Source: Rhizobiales bacterium Ga0077524
GTDB taxonomy: Bacteria; Pseudomonadota; Alphaproteobacteria; Rhizobiales; Hyphomicrobiaceae
Assembly (NCBI GenBank): GCA_001464755.1
Contig: LNDR01000396.1
Location: forward strand, 1 to 37,397
Reading direction: 5' to 3'
Length of the DNA: 37,397 nt
Numbering within the stretch: the first letter of the stretch is position 1; every line of letters begins with the position of its first letter. This document shows, piece after piece, positions 25,572-33,561 of this stretch. Position numbers and translations under genes: made by a program. The notes under the pieces are model-generated. The model was not told where the DNA came from and did no database searches. It saw only the letters and a list, made by a program, of their open reading frames with translations.

Positions 25572-26090
25572 TTGCGACTGTTGCAGTTGCTCACGAGCCG
25601 ATCGGTCGGACAGCAGTGTGCGGCGTTGCCGCTGCTGAGCGAGGCGAACGGCCGAGTAACCATTGGTTTGGTAACGAGCCGCGAAACGAAGCGCTGGGTG
25701 CTGCCGAAGGGCTGGGTCAAGCCGGACCGGCCGGTCTACGAGACCGCAGCCGACGAGGCGCGCGAGGAAGCCGGGCTGGTGGGCGAGATCGCTCTCGCGT
25801 CTATCGGCCGCTACACCTACCGCAAGCGCCTGCATGTCTTGGCGAGCATGATGTGCGTCGTCGAGGTGTTTCCGCTCGAGGTCAGGGAGCGATTGCAAAC
25901 CTGGCCAGAGAAGATGGAACGGCGAGTTGCGTTCTTTCCACCCGACGAGGCCGCGGGACTGGTGCATGAGCCCGAGCTGGCGGCGCTGTTGCGGGGCGTA
26001 GGGCAGCCAGGCTGGCGTCCCGACCAAGAAGTTCGCTCTGCCGTGCTGAAGCCTCGGGACGCACTTCGCGGCCCAAAGGACCCGAGCTGA
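25572..26090 (+). CDS. Nudix hydrolase
   Basis: A 172-residue Nudix-fold pyrophosphohydrolase, closest in look to the diphosphoinositol/dinucleoside-polyphosphate group. The Nudix box runs from Gly47 in LPKGW to Leu69. Catalytic Glu62, Glu65 and Glu66 (DEAREEAGL) are present. The canonical first Glu is Arg53 and the canonical Arg is Asp61, so this is a variant box. No ATG fits. TTG 25572 is chosen because AGGAAGG lies 8 bases upstream and the reading begins just before the first fold strand. It stands alone on the plus strand between two minus-strand operons. The substrate cannot be inferred. Confidence 0.85.
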   Translation: MRLLQLLTSRSVGQQCAALPLLSEANGRVTIGLVTSRETKRWVLPKGWVKPDRPVYETAADEAREEAGLVGEIALASIGRYTYRKRLHVLASMMCVVEVFPLEVRERLQTWPEKMERRVAFFPPDEAAGLVHEPELAALLRGVGQPGWRPDQEVRSAVLKPRDALRGPKDPS

Positions 26091-26098
26091 ATAAAAAG

Positions 26099-26116
26099 CT
26101 CAGTGTGGCGTCGCGT
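26099..26116. repeat. Short sequence resembling the end of inverted repeat A
   Basis: CTCAGTGTGGCGTCGCG here differs from CTCGTGTGGCGTCGCG at 15362-15377, the outer left end of inverted repeat A, by one inserted base. It lies in the 84-base gap between the Nudix gene and soxG. No matching opposite arm is seen, so it would be a remnant at best; chance is possible at this GC content. Confidence 0.25.
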
Positions 26117-26174
26117 TTGGCGGTCCGCCTACATAGTCGGCCGAGAGGACGCAGCGGACTTTCAAACCACCGAA

Positions 26175-26792
26175 CTAGCCGCCCTCGATCTGGAGGCCGT
26201 ACTCGGCGGCCGAAGCCTCGAGCCAGTGCCAGAAGCTCGCGGCGAGACTTCGGGCGACGGCCACCTCGTAGACCGGATCGGCACGCGTCTGCCAGATGTG
26301 CGCGGTGATATGGGACACCAAGGTGATGGCCGCATCGTCCGGGCCAAATGCGCGCGGATGGAGGTCAATCGGAAAGCCCTTGGCCAGCGCATCCCGGACG
26401 CGGGGACCGGAGAGCCGGAGCAGCGACAGCGCGTGGCCCTGATCCATAACGCTCGCGAGACCCGAGAGGCGCGTCTCGAGGTCGGCGGCAAAGGGCGCGT
26501 CCACGTGGTCGGCTGCGGCAAGGGCGAGCCAGCGGCCTGGCCCGGCCCAGATGAGCGCCACGCCTGCACTGTCGACCCGCCGTGGCTTGAGCGGCAGATC
26601 ACAGCCGAGGTCGAGGCGAACCTTGGCGGCGAGCGCCTCGGTTTGCCCCTGCCGCGCGATGATGGTCGCGATGCCGGACGGCCGAACCTCCTCGACGAGG
26701 ACGCCGGGACCACCGGAGCGGCGGCCCTTCCGTCCCGGCGTGATGCTTCCGGCGAGCGCGGATAGCGGCAGCGGTTGCATTGCGTCAGCCAT
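26175..26792 (-). CDS. soxG: Sarcosine oxidase gamma subunit
   Basis: A 205-residue protein in the position and with the features of SoxG, the small subunit of heterotetrameric sarcosine oxidase. It resembles the folate-binding GcvT fold distantly. The segments ALIWAGPGRWL, LETRLSGLASVMDQGHAL and CPxDLHPRAFG-like (FPIDLHPRAFGPDD here) match the family, and it ends with VARSLAASFWHWL. ATG 26792 overlaps the soxA end by 8 bases, with GGGAGA upstream. It is the last gene of the sox operon. The function of the subunit within the complex is structural rather than catalytic as far as known. Confidence 0.9.
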   Translation of the reverse strand: MADAMQPLPLSALAGSITPGRKGRRSGGPGVLVEEVRPSGIATIIARQGQTEALAAKVRLDLGCDLPLKPRRVDSAGVALIWAGPGRWLALAAADHVDAPFAADLETRLSGLASVMDQGHALSLLRLSGPRVRDALAKGFPIDLHPRAFGPDDAAITLVSHITAHIWQTRADPVYEVAVARSLAASFWHWLEASAAEYGLQIEGG

Positions 26793-29700
26793 GGAGGCGC
26801 TCTCCCGCCGGATCGTAGAAGACCGGGTCGCAGACCTCGGCCAAGGTGTCGCCGGAGCGAACGGGATCCCAGACGCGCACGCGCTCGCCGTGGCGAGTGG
26901 CTCCACCGGACAGCAGTGCGAGGCCGATCCAATGGCCGAGCGTTGGCGAGTGGGCAACGGAGGTGACATAGCCCTGGTCGTTGGCAGCGGTCGGCTCGGC
27001 GCCCTGAGCGACAAGATGGGCGCCGGCCCTGAGGCGAAGGCTGCGATCGACCGGCTTCAGGCCGACGAGCGCCGGGCGGCCCGCCGCGACGAGCGCCGGA
27101 CGTTCTGCCAAAGCGCGCCCGATGAAGTCCTTCTTGCGCGAGAGCATGCGGCCGAGCCCGAGATCGCGCGCTGTGGTCTGGCCGGAGATCTCGTTGCCGG
27201 CGACATGGCCCTTCTCGATCCGGAGCACGCCGAGCGTCTCCGTTCCGTAGGGCACGATGCCGTGCGCGCGTCCGGCATCCATCAGTGCCCGCACGAGCGC
27301 GTCACCGTAGCCGGCTGGCACCGCGATCTCGTAGGCGCGCTCACCGGAGTAGGAGATGCGGAAGAGGCGGGCGGGAATGCCGCCCATCGCGCTGACCTCG
27401 GCAACGGCAAGGTAGGGGAAGGCCGCGTCGGAGATGTCGTGCGCGGGATCGACGACGGCGCGGAGCACATCGCGTGACCGGGGGCCGGCGACCGAAAGCT
27501 GCGCCCACTGCTCGCTGACCGAGGCGAGCGTCACGTCGAGACCGGGCCGCAGCCACTGCTGGGCGTGCTCCATGTGCGCCATCACGCCGGCCGCATTGGC
27601 CGTGGTCGTCGTCACGACGTAATGCTCGGGGCCGAGCCGTGAGACGGTGCCGTCGTCCATGACGAAGCCATCCTCGCGCAGCATCAGGCCGTAGCGGGCG
27701 CGGCCGATCGCGAGGGTCGACATCGTGTTGGTGTAGAGAAAATCGAGGAAGGCGGCGGCGCCCGGTCCCTGCACGTCGATCTTGCCGAGGGTCGAGACGT
27801 CGCAGATGCCGACCGCGCTGCGCACGGCGCGGACTTCGCGGTCGACACTCTCGAGCCAGTCCTTCTCGCCGGGCGTCGGATACCATTGGGCCCGGAGCCA
27901 TAGGCCCGTCTCGACGAAGATCGCGCCCTGCTCCTTGGCCCAAGTGTGCGTCGGCGCGAGGCGTGTCGGGCGGAATTCCTTGCCGCGATGGTGGCCGGCG
28001 AGCGTGCCGATGGCGACGGGCAGATATGGAGGCCGGAACGTTGTCGTGCCGGTGGCCGGGATGCTGGTCTGGGTCAGCTCCGCCATCAGCGCGAGGCCGT
28101 TGACGTTCGAGGTCTTACCCTGGTCGGTCGCCATGCCGAGCGTAGTGTAGCGCTTCATGTGCTCGACGGAGCGGAAGCCCTCGCGATGGGCAAGCTCGAG
28201 ATCGCCGGTGGTGACGTCGTTCTGGAAATCGACGAAGGCCTTGCCGCGCGTGCCGGTGACACGCCAAAGAGGGGATGTGGCCGTGCTCTCGGGATCGAGG
28301 AGAGGGATGGGCGCGCTCGCAGCGGAAAAGCCGCACGCTTCTGCCGCGGCGCTGCCGGCGCGGTGGCCTTGCGTGAAGGCGTCGGCGAGTGCGAGGTCGC
28401 CAGCTGCAGCACCGGCGAGGTCCATGCGCTCGGGAAGATTGCGGGCGACGAACGCCGCCAGCGTCGCGTCCCATTCCGGCCGGCCACCGAGATGACTGGC
28501 GAGGTGGACGTTGGGGCTCCACCCGCCGGAGACGCAGACGAGATCGCAGGCGACGCGCGCGGTGGCGCCGTTGGCCGCGCGGATGTCGACGGCCTCGACG
28601 CCGAGGCGCCCGTGCACGCGAGTGACGGCACCGCCAGAGATGTGACGGGCGCTGGCGCGCTGGGTCGCGTCGGCCATCACGGCCGAGGCTTGAGGCCGCG
28701 CATCGACGACGGCGACGACATCGACGCCGCAATGCGCGAGGTCGTCGACGGTGCGCGCGGCGTCGTCGTTGGTGGCGAACACGACCGCGCGGCGCCCCGG
28801 TATGGCGGCGAAGCGGTTGACGTAGGCGCGCACCGCGCCCGCCAGCATGACGCCGGGGCGATCGTTGCCGGGAAAGACGAGCGGGCGCTCGGTCGCGCCG
28901 GCGGCGACGACGCAGCGCGTCGCAACAATGCGCCAGAGACGCTGGCGTGGCTCGTGGCTCGGTGGCTCGGCGACATGATCGTTGACGCGTTCGACGGCCG
29001 CGTAGGTGCCGTGGTCGTAGGTGGCGACGACGCTGGTGCGCCGCAGGATGCGCACCTCCGGCATCGCGGCGAGTTCCGCCTCGGTGGCGGCGACCCAGTT
29101 GAGCGCGGAACGCCCGTCGATCTCGCGCCGGTCGAGCAACAGGCGACCGCCGAGGCGAAAGTCGTCCTCGCAGAGCACGACGCGGGCGCCGGCACGCCCG
29201 GCCGTCAGCGCAGCCATCAATCCGGCGGGGCCGGCGCCGACGACGAGCACGTCGCAGTGCAGGTTGGCCTTGTCGTAGGTGTCGGGATCTGGCACGCCAG
29301 CCGCCCGGCCGAGACCGGCGGCGCGGCGGATCAGCGGCTCGTAGACTTTCTCCCACCACGCGGCCGGCCACATGAAGGTCTTGTAGTAGAAGCCCGCACC
29401 GATGATCGGTCCGGCGAGACCGTTGATAGAGAGGAGATCGTACTTGAGCGACGGCCAGCGGTTCTGGCTCGCGGCGACGAGGCCGTCGTAAAGCTCGATG
29501 GTGGTGGCGCGGCTGTTGGGCTCGCGCCGGGCGCCGGAGCGCAGCTCGACGAGCGCATTCGGCTCCTCGGGGCCGGCGGAGAGGATGCCGCGCGGGCGAT
29601 GATATTTGAACGAGCGCCCGACGAGGCGCACGCCGTTGGCGATCAAGGCCGAGGCGAGCGTGTCTCCTGGGTGCCCAAGATAACGCTGCCCGTCGAACGT

Positions 29701-29817
29701 GAAGGCGAGCGTGCGCGAGCGGTCGATCAGGCCGCCTTCGGCGAGGCGCAGCGGCGCGTTGTCGCCAAGGCGTCGGGCAGGCGCGGCCGAGTGGGCATTG
29801 GGCGCGGCATCGTTCAT
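26785..29817 (-). CDS. soxA: Sarcosine oxidase alpha subunit
   Basis: A 1010-residue subunit of the FAD/FMN/NAD and folate-dependent enzyme that converts sarcosine to glycine and 5,10-methylene-tetrahydrofolate or formaldehyde, plus hydrogen peroxide. The N-terminal ferredoxin-like segment (FTFDGQRYLGHPGDTLASAL and RSFKYHRPRGI) comes first. A dinucleotide-binding domain follows with GAGPAG at 194-199. The C-terminal third (from about residue 620, RPTRLAPTHTWAKEQGA) is a GcvT-like folate domain. Length is normal. Its ATG overlaps the soxD stop by 4 bases (ATGA) and its end overlaps soxG, so the operon is tightly coupled. Confidence 0.95.
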   Translation of the reverse strand: MNDAAPNAHSAAPARRLGDNAPLRLAEGGLIDRSRTLAFTFDGQRYLGHPGDTLASALIANGVRLVGRSFKYHRPRGILSAGPEEPNALVELRSGARREPNSRATTIELYDGLVAASQNRWPSLKYDLLSINGLAGPIIGAGFYYKTFMWPAAWWEKVYEPLIRRAAGLGRAAGVPDPDTYDKANLHCDVLVVGAGPAGLMAALTAGRAGARVVLCEDDFRLGGRLLLDRREIDGRSALNWVAATEAELAAMPEVRILRRTSVVATYDHGTYAAVERVNDHVAEPPSHEPRQRLWRIVATRCVVAAGATERPLVFPGNDRPGVMLAGAVRAYVNRFAAIPGRRAVVFATNDDAARTVDDLAHCGVDVVAVVDARPQASAVMADATQRASARHISGGAVTRVHGRLGVEAVDIRAANGATARVACDLVCVSGGWSPNVHLASHLGGRPEWDATLAAFVARNLPERMDLAGAAAGDLALADAFTQGHRAGSAAAEACGFSAASAPIPLLDPESTATSPLWRVTGTRGKAFVDFQNDVTTGDLELAHREGFRSVEHMKRYTTLGMATDQGKTSNVNGLALMAELTQTSIPATGTTTFRPPYLPVAIGTLAGHHRGKEFRPTRLAPTHTWAKEQGAIFVETGLWLRAQWYPTPGEKDWLESVDREVRAVRSAVGICDVSTLGKIDVQGPGAAAFLDFLYTNTMSTLAIGRARYGLMLREDGFVMDDGTVSRLGPEHYVVTTTTANAAGVMAHMEHAQQWLRPGLDVTLASVSEQWAQLSVAGPRSRDVLRAVVDPAHDISDAAFPYLAVAEVSAMGGIPARLFRISYSGERAYEIAVPAGYGDALVRALMDAGRAHGIVPYGTETLGVLRIEKGHVAGNEISGQTTARDLGLGRMLSRKKDFIGRALAERPALVAAGRPALVGLKPVDRSLRLRAGAHLVAQGAEPTAANDQGYVTSVAHSPTLGHWIGLALLSGGATRHGERVRVWDPVRSGDTLAEVCDPVFYDPAGERLHG

Positions 29818-30098
29818 GGGGCGGCCTTCTCGCGGCTCAGCGCAACGTCTCGCGCAGCTTCGACAGAGAGGATCGCGTGCGTGCGGGTGTCGCGGGTCAC
29901 GACGAGCCAGGCGCGGCAACCCGAGACGTGTTGCCACAGCTCGCGGTGCGAGCCGGACGGGTTATCGCGCACGTAGCCGTAGTCGTGCCACTCGGCAGCG
30001 GTGGCGCTGGAGGCGTCGGGCCGTTGGACGGTGGCGTCGCCGAGGTAGGCGAACTCCTCGTGGCCGCGCTCGCCGCAATAGACACAGGGAATGCGCAT
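29814..30098 (-). CDS. soxD: Sarcosine oxidase delta subunit
   Basis: A 94-residue zinc-binding small subunit. The ligands are visible as Cys5 and Cys8 in CVYCGERG and His57 and Cys61 in HVSGCR, in the family pattern. EFAYLGDATVQRP and the central WHDYGYVRDNPSG are typical of SoxD. ATG 30098 lies 44 bases after the soxB stop. The last bases overlap soxA. Confidence 0.94.
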   Translation of the reverse strand: MRIPCVYCGERGHEEFAYLGDATVQRPDASSATAAEWHDYGYVRDNPSGSHRELWQHVSGCRAWLVVTRDTRTHAILSVEAARDVALSREKAAP

Positions 30099-30142
30099 CT
30101 CGTCGTGCCTCGATGGCGTTGGGATTAGTGAAGATTGGGGGA

Positions 30143-31393
30143 TCAGTGCAGGTTGGGACGGTTGCCGGCGCCGCGCTCGTCGATCAGGTGGCCGGTTGCG
30201 AAACGGTCGAGCCTCATGGCGGCATTGAAGGCGTGCAACTCGTCACGTGCGATGGTGTGGGCAAAGCACCAGCCGGAGGCCGGCGTCGCCTTGAAGCCGC
30301 CGTAGCACCAGCCGCAGTTGAGATAGAGGCCGTCGATCGGTGTCTTGTCGATGATGGGCGAGCCGTCCATGGACATGTCCATGAGCCCGCCCCAGCTGCG
30401 GACGACGCGCAGCCGTCCGAGCATGGGCATCAGCGCCATGCCACATTCGGCGACGTCCTCGACCATCGGCAGGTTGCCGCGCCAAGCGTAGGAATTGTAG
30501 CCGTCGATATCGCCGCCGAAGACGAGACCGCCCTTGTCGGACTGCGAGATGTAGAAATGGCCGGCGCCGAAGGTGACGACGGTGTCGATGAGCGGCTTCA
30601 CGCCCTCGGAGACGAACGCCTGCAGCACATGGCTCTCGATCGGCAGACGAAGGCCCGCCAGCGCCGCGACGCGGGATGAGTTGCCGGCTGCGGCAAGGCC
30701 GATCTTCTTTGCGCGAATGGCGCCGCGTGTCGTTTGCACGCCGACGGCACGGCCGTCGACGACGTCGATGCCGGTTACCTCGCAATGCTCGAGGATATCG
30801 ACGCCGAGCCGGTCGGCGGCCCGCGCGTATCCCCAGGCGACGGCATCGTGGCGGACCGTGCCGCCGCGACGTTGGATGAGCCCGCCCTGGATCGGAAACC
30901 GGCCGTTGTCGAAGTCGAGGTAGGGCACGAACGCGCGCACCTCCTCGCGGTCCAGGAGTTCCGCGTCGACGCCGTGCATGCGCATGGCGTTGCCACGTCG
31001 CGCAAACGCGTCGCGCTGGGCGTCGGAGTGATAAAGATTGAGCAGGCCGCGCTGGCTGACCATCGCGTTGTAGTTGATGTCCTGCTCGAGCCCCTCCCAG
31101 AGCTTCATCGAGTGCTCGTAAAAGGGGATGTTGCCCGGCAGCAGGTAATTCGAGCGGATGAGCGTGGTGTTGCGTCCGATATTGCCACTGCCGATCCAGC
31201 CCTTCTCGAGCACGGCGATGTTCGCCATCCCGTGCTCCTTGGCCAGATAGTAGGCGGTTGCGAGCCCATGCCCGCCGCCGCCGACGATCAGGGCGTCGTA
31301 GACGGGCTTGGGCTCGGTGCGCCGCCATGCGGGCTTCCAGCCGCGATTGCCCGTGATGGCCTGGCCGAGTAGCGAGCTGATCGAGTAGCGCAC
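30143..31393 (-). CDS. soxB: Sarcosine oxidase beta subunit
   Basis: A 416-residue catalytic subunit that oxidises sarcosine at its FAD. The N-terminus RYSISSLLGQAITGNRGWKPAWR is the SoxB signature start. The FAD motif GGGGHG (38-43) and IGSGNIGRNTTLIRSNY follow. The segment RHDAVAWGYARAA (from about 181) belongs to the region where the family binds FMN covalently through a His. It ends with GLYLNCGWCYGGFKATPASG near the flavin loop. GTG 31393 is chosen because the family starts exactly there and GGAAGG lies upstream, though 12 bases away. First gene of soxBDAG and divergent from hyuAB. Confidence 0.94.
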   Translation of the reverse strand: MRYSISSLLGQAITGNRGWKPAWRRTEPKPVYDALIVGGGGHGLATAYYLAKEHGMANIAVLEKGWIGSGNIGRNTTLIRSNYLLPGNIPFYEHSMKLWEGLEQDINYNAMVSQRGLLNLYHSDAQRDAFARRGNAMRMHGVDAELLDREEVRAFVPYLDFDNGRFPIQGGLIQRRGGTVRHDAVAWGYARAADRLGVDILEHCEVTGIDVVDGRAVGVQTTRGAIRAKKIGLAAAGNSSRVAALAGLRLPIESHVLQAFVSEGVKPLIDTVVTFGAGHFYISQSDKGGLVFGGDIDGYNSYAWRGNLPMVEDVAECGMALMPMLGRLRVVRSWGGLMDMSMDGSPIIDKTPIDGLYLNCGWCYGGFKATPASGWCFAHTIARDELHAFNAAMRLDRFATGHLIDERGAGNRPNLH

Positions 31394-31521
31394 GGTTGGT
31401 AAACGCCTTCCGGTTGGAGCCCCGCGACACATTGCGGGACTATCCGCGACCCGGCCCGGCTTGTCGAGATGACGTCTCAGCCGCATGATCGCGGCCGGAA
31501 CGCGCAGAATTGGAGATCGCA
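31394..31521. promoter_or_regulatory. Shared divergent region between soxBDAG and hyuAB
   Basis: 128 bases that must hold promoters for both operons. A short hairpin CCCGC (31421-31425) with GCGGG (31434-31438) is present. No convincing -35/-10 pair or operator was found on either strand. The arrangement would allow one regulator to act on both operons. Confidence 0.45.
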
Positions 31522-33561
31522 GTGGGTTGGCTGATCGGTGTCGACGTCGGAGGCACCTTCACGGATCTTTTTGCATTCGAGCCCGAGAGCCGGCGGATCG
31601 TAGTGCACAAAGTGCCCTCGACACCCGCCGATCCGTCGGAGGCGATCGTCGCGGGCCTCGAGGAGCTGTCTCGGCGCCACGGCGTCGACCTCGGCGGCAT
31701 GGCCCGCTTCGCGCACGGCACGACCGTCGCGACCAACGCCCTGATCCAGCGCCGTGGCGGACGCCTCGCACTGATCACGACAAAGGGCTTTCGTGATCTT
31801 CTCGAGATCGGCCGCCAGATCCGGCCCCGCGTCTACGATATCCAAACCGACTATCCGCCACCTCTCATCCCGCGCGAGCGCCGCCTCGAGGTCGAGGAGC
31901 GGGTCGGGTCACGTGGCGAGGTGCTGGGCGAATTGCTGGATGCGGAAGCGGAGCGGGTGGCGGCCGAGGTGGCGCGCCTCGACGTCGACGGCGTCGCCAT
32001 CTGCCTGCTGTTCTCGTTTCTCAATCCCGAGCATGAGCAGCAGGTGGCCGAGGCGATCCGGCGGGTGAAACCGGAGCTGCTTCTCTCCATCTCCTCGGAT
32101 GTGCAGCCCGAGTTCCGGGAGTACGAGCGCCTCTCGACGACGGTGCTCAACGCGTACCTGCAACCCCAGGTGACGCGTTACATGGAGCGGCTCGGCGCGG
32201 CAGTCGGCAAGTTGACGCCGGGCGCGGCGATCGGCATCAACCAGTCGTCAGGCGGCTTAATGTCGATCGACCGCGCGTCGCGGTTTCCCGTGCGCACGGC
32301 GCTGTCAGGGCCTGCCGCGGGTGTGGTCGGGGCGGCCCATGTGGCGCGCCTCTCAGGCCATCCCGACATCATCACGTTCGACATGGGCGGCACCTCGACG
32401 GACGTCTGCCTCGTGCGCGGGGCTAAGGCCGAGATGTCGTTCGGGCGCGAGGTTGCAGGGTTTCCGGTGCGTATGCCGGCAATCGACATCCATACCATCG
32501 GGGCGGGCGGCGGCTCGATCGCGCACTTCGGGCCGGATGGCCTGCTCAAGGTGGGTCCGGAGAGCGCGGGCGCGGTGCCGGGACCGGCGTGCTACGGGCG
32601 CGGTGGCACGGCGCCGACGGTGTCCGATGCCAACGTCGTGCTGGGCCGGCTGCCGACCGAGCTTCTCGGCGGCGATATGCGCCTCGACAAGGACGCCTCG
32701 GTGCGCGCGGTCCAGCCGATCGCTGACAAGCTCGGCATCAGTCTCGAGGCGGCCGCGCTCGGCATCGTGCGGATCGTCAACGCCAACATGATGCGCGCTA
32801 TCCGCGCGGTCTCGATCGAGAGAGGCCACGATCCGCGCCCGTTCGTCCTGATGCCGTTCGGCGGAGCCGGCGCGCTGCATGCGATCGAGCTTGCCGAGGA
32901 ACTCGGCATGCGGGCCGTTCTGGTGCCGCCGTCCCCCGGCATCTTGTGCGCTCAGGGCCTCGTCGTCGCCGACTTGAAAGAGAGCTTCGTCGCGACCTGC
33001 CGGACGCCGCTCGCGGGCGATCTTGGGCACGTGCGCAGCGAACTGGCGCGTCTCGAGGCGCGGGTCGCCGAGTGGTGGCGGACGGAGCAGATCCGGCCGG
33101 GGGAGGCCCGCCGCGAGCTTGTCGTCGACATGCGATATATCGGCCAGAACTACGAACTCGGCGTTGCGGTGCCGGACTCGCACGGCGACGGACTTCCCCC
33201 GGCCAGCGAGCTGGCCCGGCTGTTCCACGCCACGCACGAGCGCAGCTACGGCCATCACAACGCAGCCGCACCGATCGAGATCGTCAATCTGCGGGTATCG
33301 GGGATCGGCCGCCTGCCGGACATTGGTGCGCCGCACTTCGCGGGCAGCCCTGCCACGACGGCCGAGAGATCGCGCACGGTTTGGTTTTCCGGCGACGGCG
33401 CGGTCGACAGCCGCGTCTACTGGCGCCCGGATCTCGCGCCCGGCACCGAGATCGATGGTCCCGCCATCGTCGAGCAACTCGATGCCACGACCACCATTCC
33501 GCCCAGCTATCGCGCCGTCGTCGACGCGGGCCTCAACCTCGTCATCGGAGCCGCGTCATGA
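31522..33561 (+). CDS. hyuA: Hydantoinase/oxoprolinase A subunit (ATP-dependent)
   Basis: A 679-residue HyuA/N-methylhydantoinase A-type subunit with the ASKHA nucleotide fold. The N-terminal phosphate loop GVDVGGTFTDLFAFE and the second loop DMGGTSTDVCLV are clear, and ARFAHGTTVATNAL is a family hallmark. The C-terminus carries the beta-rich domain of the family. With HyuB it hydrolyses a hydantoin or oxoproline ring using ATP. GTG 31522 is preferred to the in-frame TTG at 31510 because GGAG lies 7 bases upstream of it. The stop overlaps hyuB by ATGA. Acetophenone carboxylase subunits are relatives; the sox neighbour favours N-methylhydantoin. Confidence 0.92.
   Translation: MGWLIGVDVGGTFTDLFAFEPESRRIVVHKVPSTPADPSEAIVAGLEELSRRHGVDLGGMARFAHGTTVATNALIQRRGGRLALITTKGFRDLLEIGRQIRPRVYDIQTDYPPPLIPRERRLEVEERVGSRGEVLGELLDAEAERVAAEVARLDVDGVAICLLFSFLNPEHEQQVAEAIRRVKPELLLSISSDVQPEFREYERLSTTVLNAYLQPQVTRYMERLGAAVGKLTPGAAIGINQSSGGLMSIDRASRFPVRTALSGPAAGVVGAAHVARLSGHPDIITFDMGGTSTDVCLVRGAKAEMSFGREVAGFPVRMPAIDIHTIGAGGGSIAHFGPDGLLKVGPESAGAVPGPACYGRGGTAPTVSDANVVLGRLPTELLGGDMRLDKDASVRAVQPIADKLGISLEAAALGIVRIVNANMMRAIRAVSIERGHDPRPFVLMPFGGAGALHAIELAEELGMRAVLVPPSPGILCAQGLVVADLKESFVATCRTPLAGDLGHVRSELARLEARVAEWWRTEQIRPGEARRELVVDMRYIGQNYELGVAVPDSHGDGLPPASELARLFHATHERSYGHHNAAAPIEIVNLRVSGIGRLPDIGAPHFAGSPATTAERSRTVWFSGDGAVDSRVYWRPDLAPGTEIDGPAIVEQLDATTTIPPSYRAVVDAGLNLVIGAAS

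Noticed and set aside
25314-26027. 769-residue minus-strand open frame extending the DUF35/thiolase gene
   Set aside because: The added part is antisense to the Nudix gene, and the DUF35 fold starts just after the ATG at 25313, which has a ribosome site.
27946-29976. 676-residue plus-strand open frame across soxA
   Set aside because: Shadow frame; the minus strand encodes complete SoxA with normal domain order.
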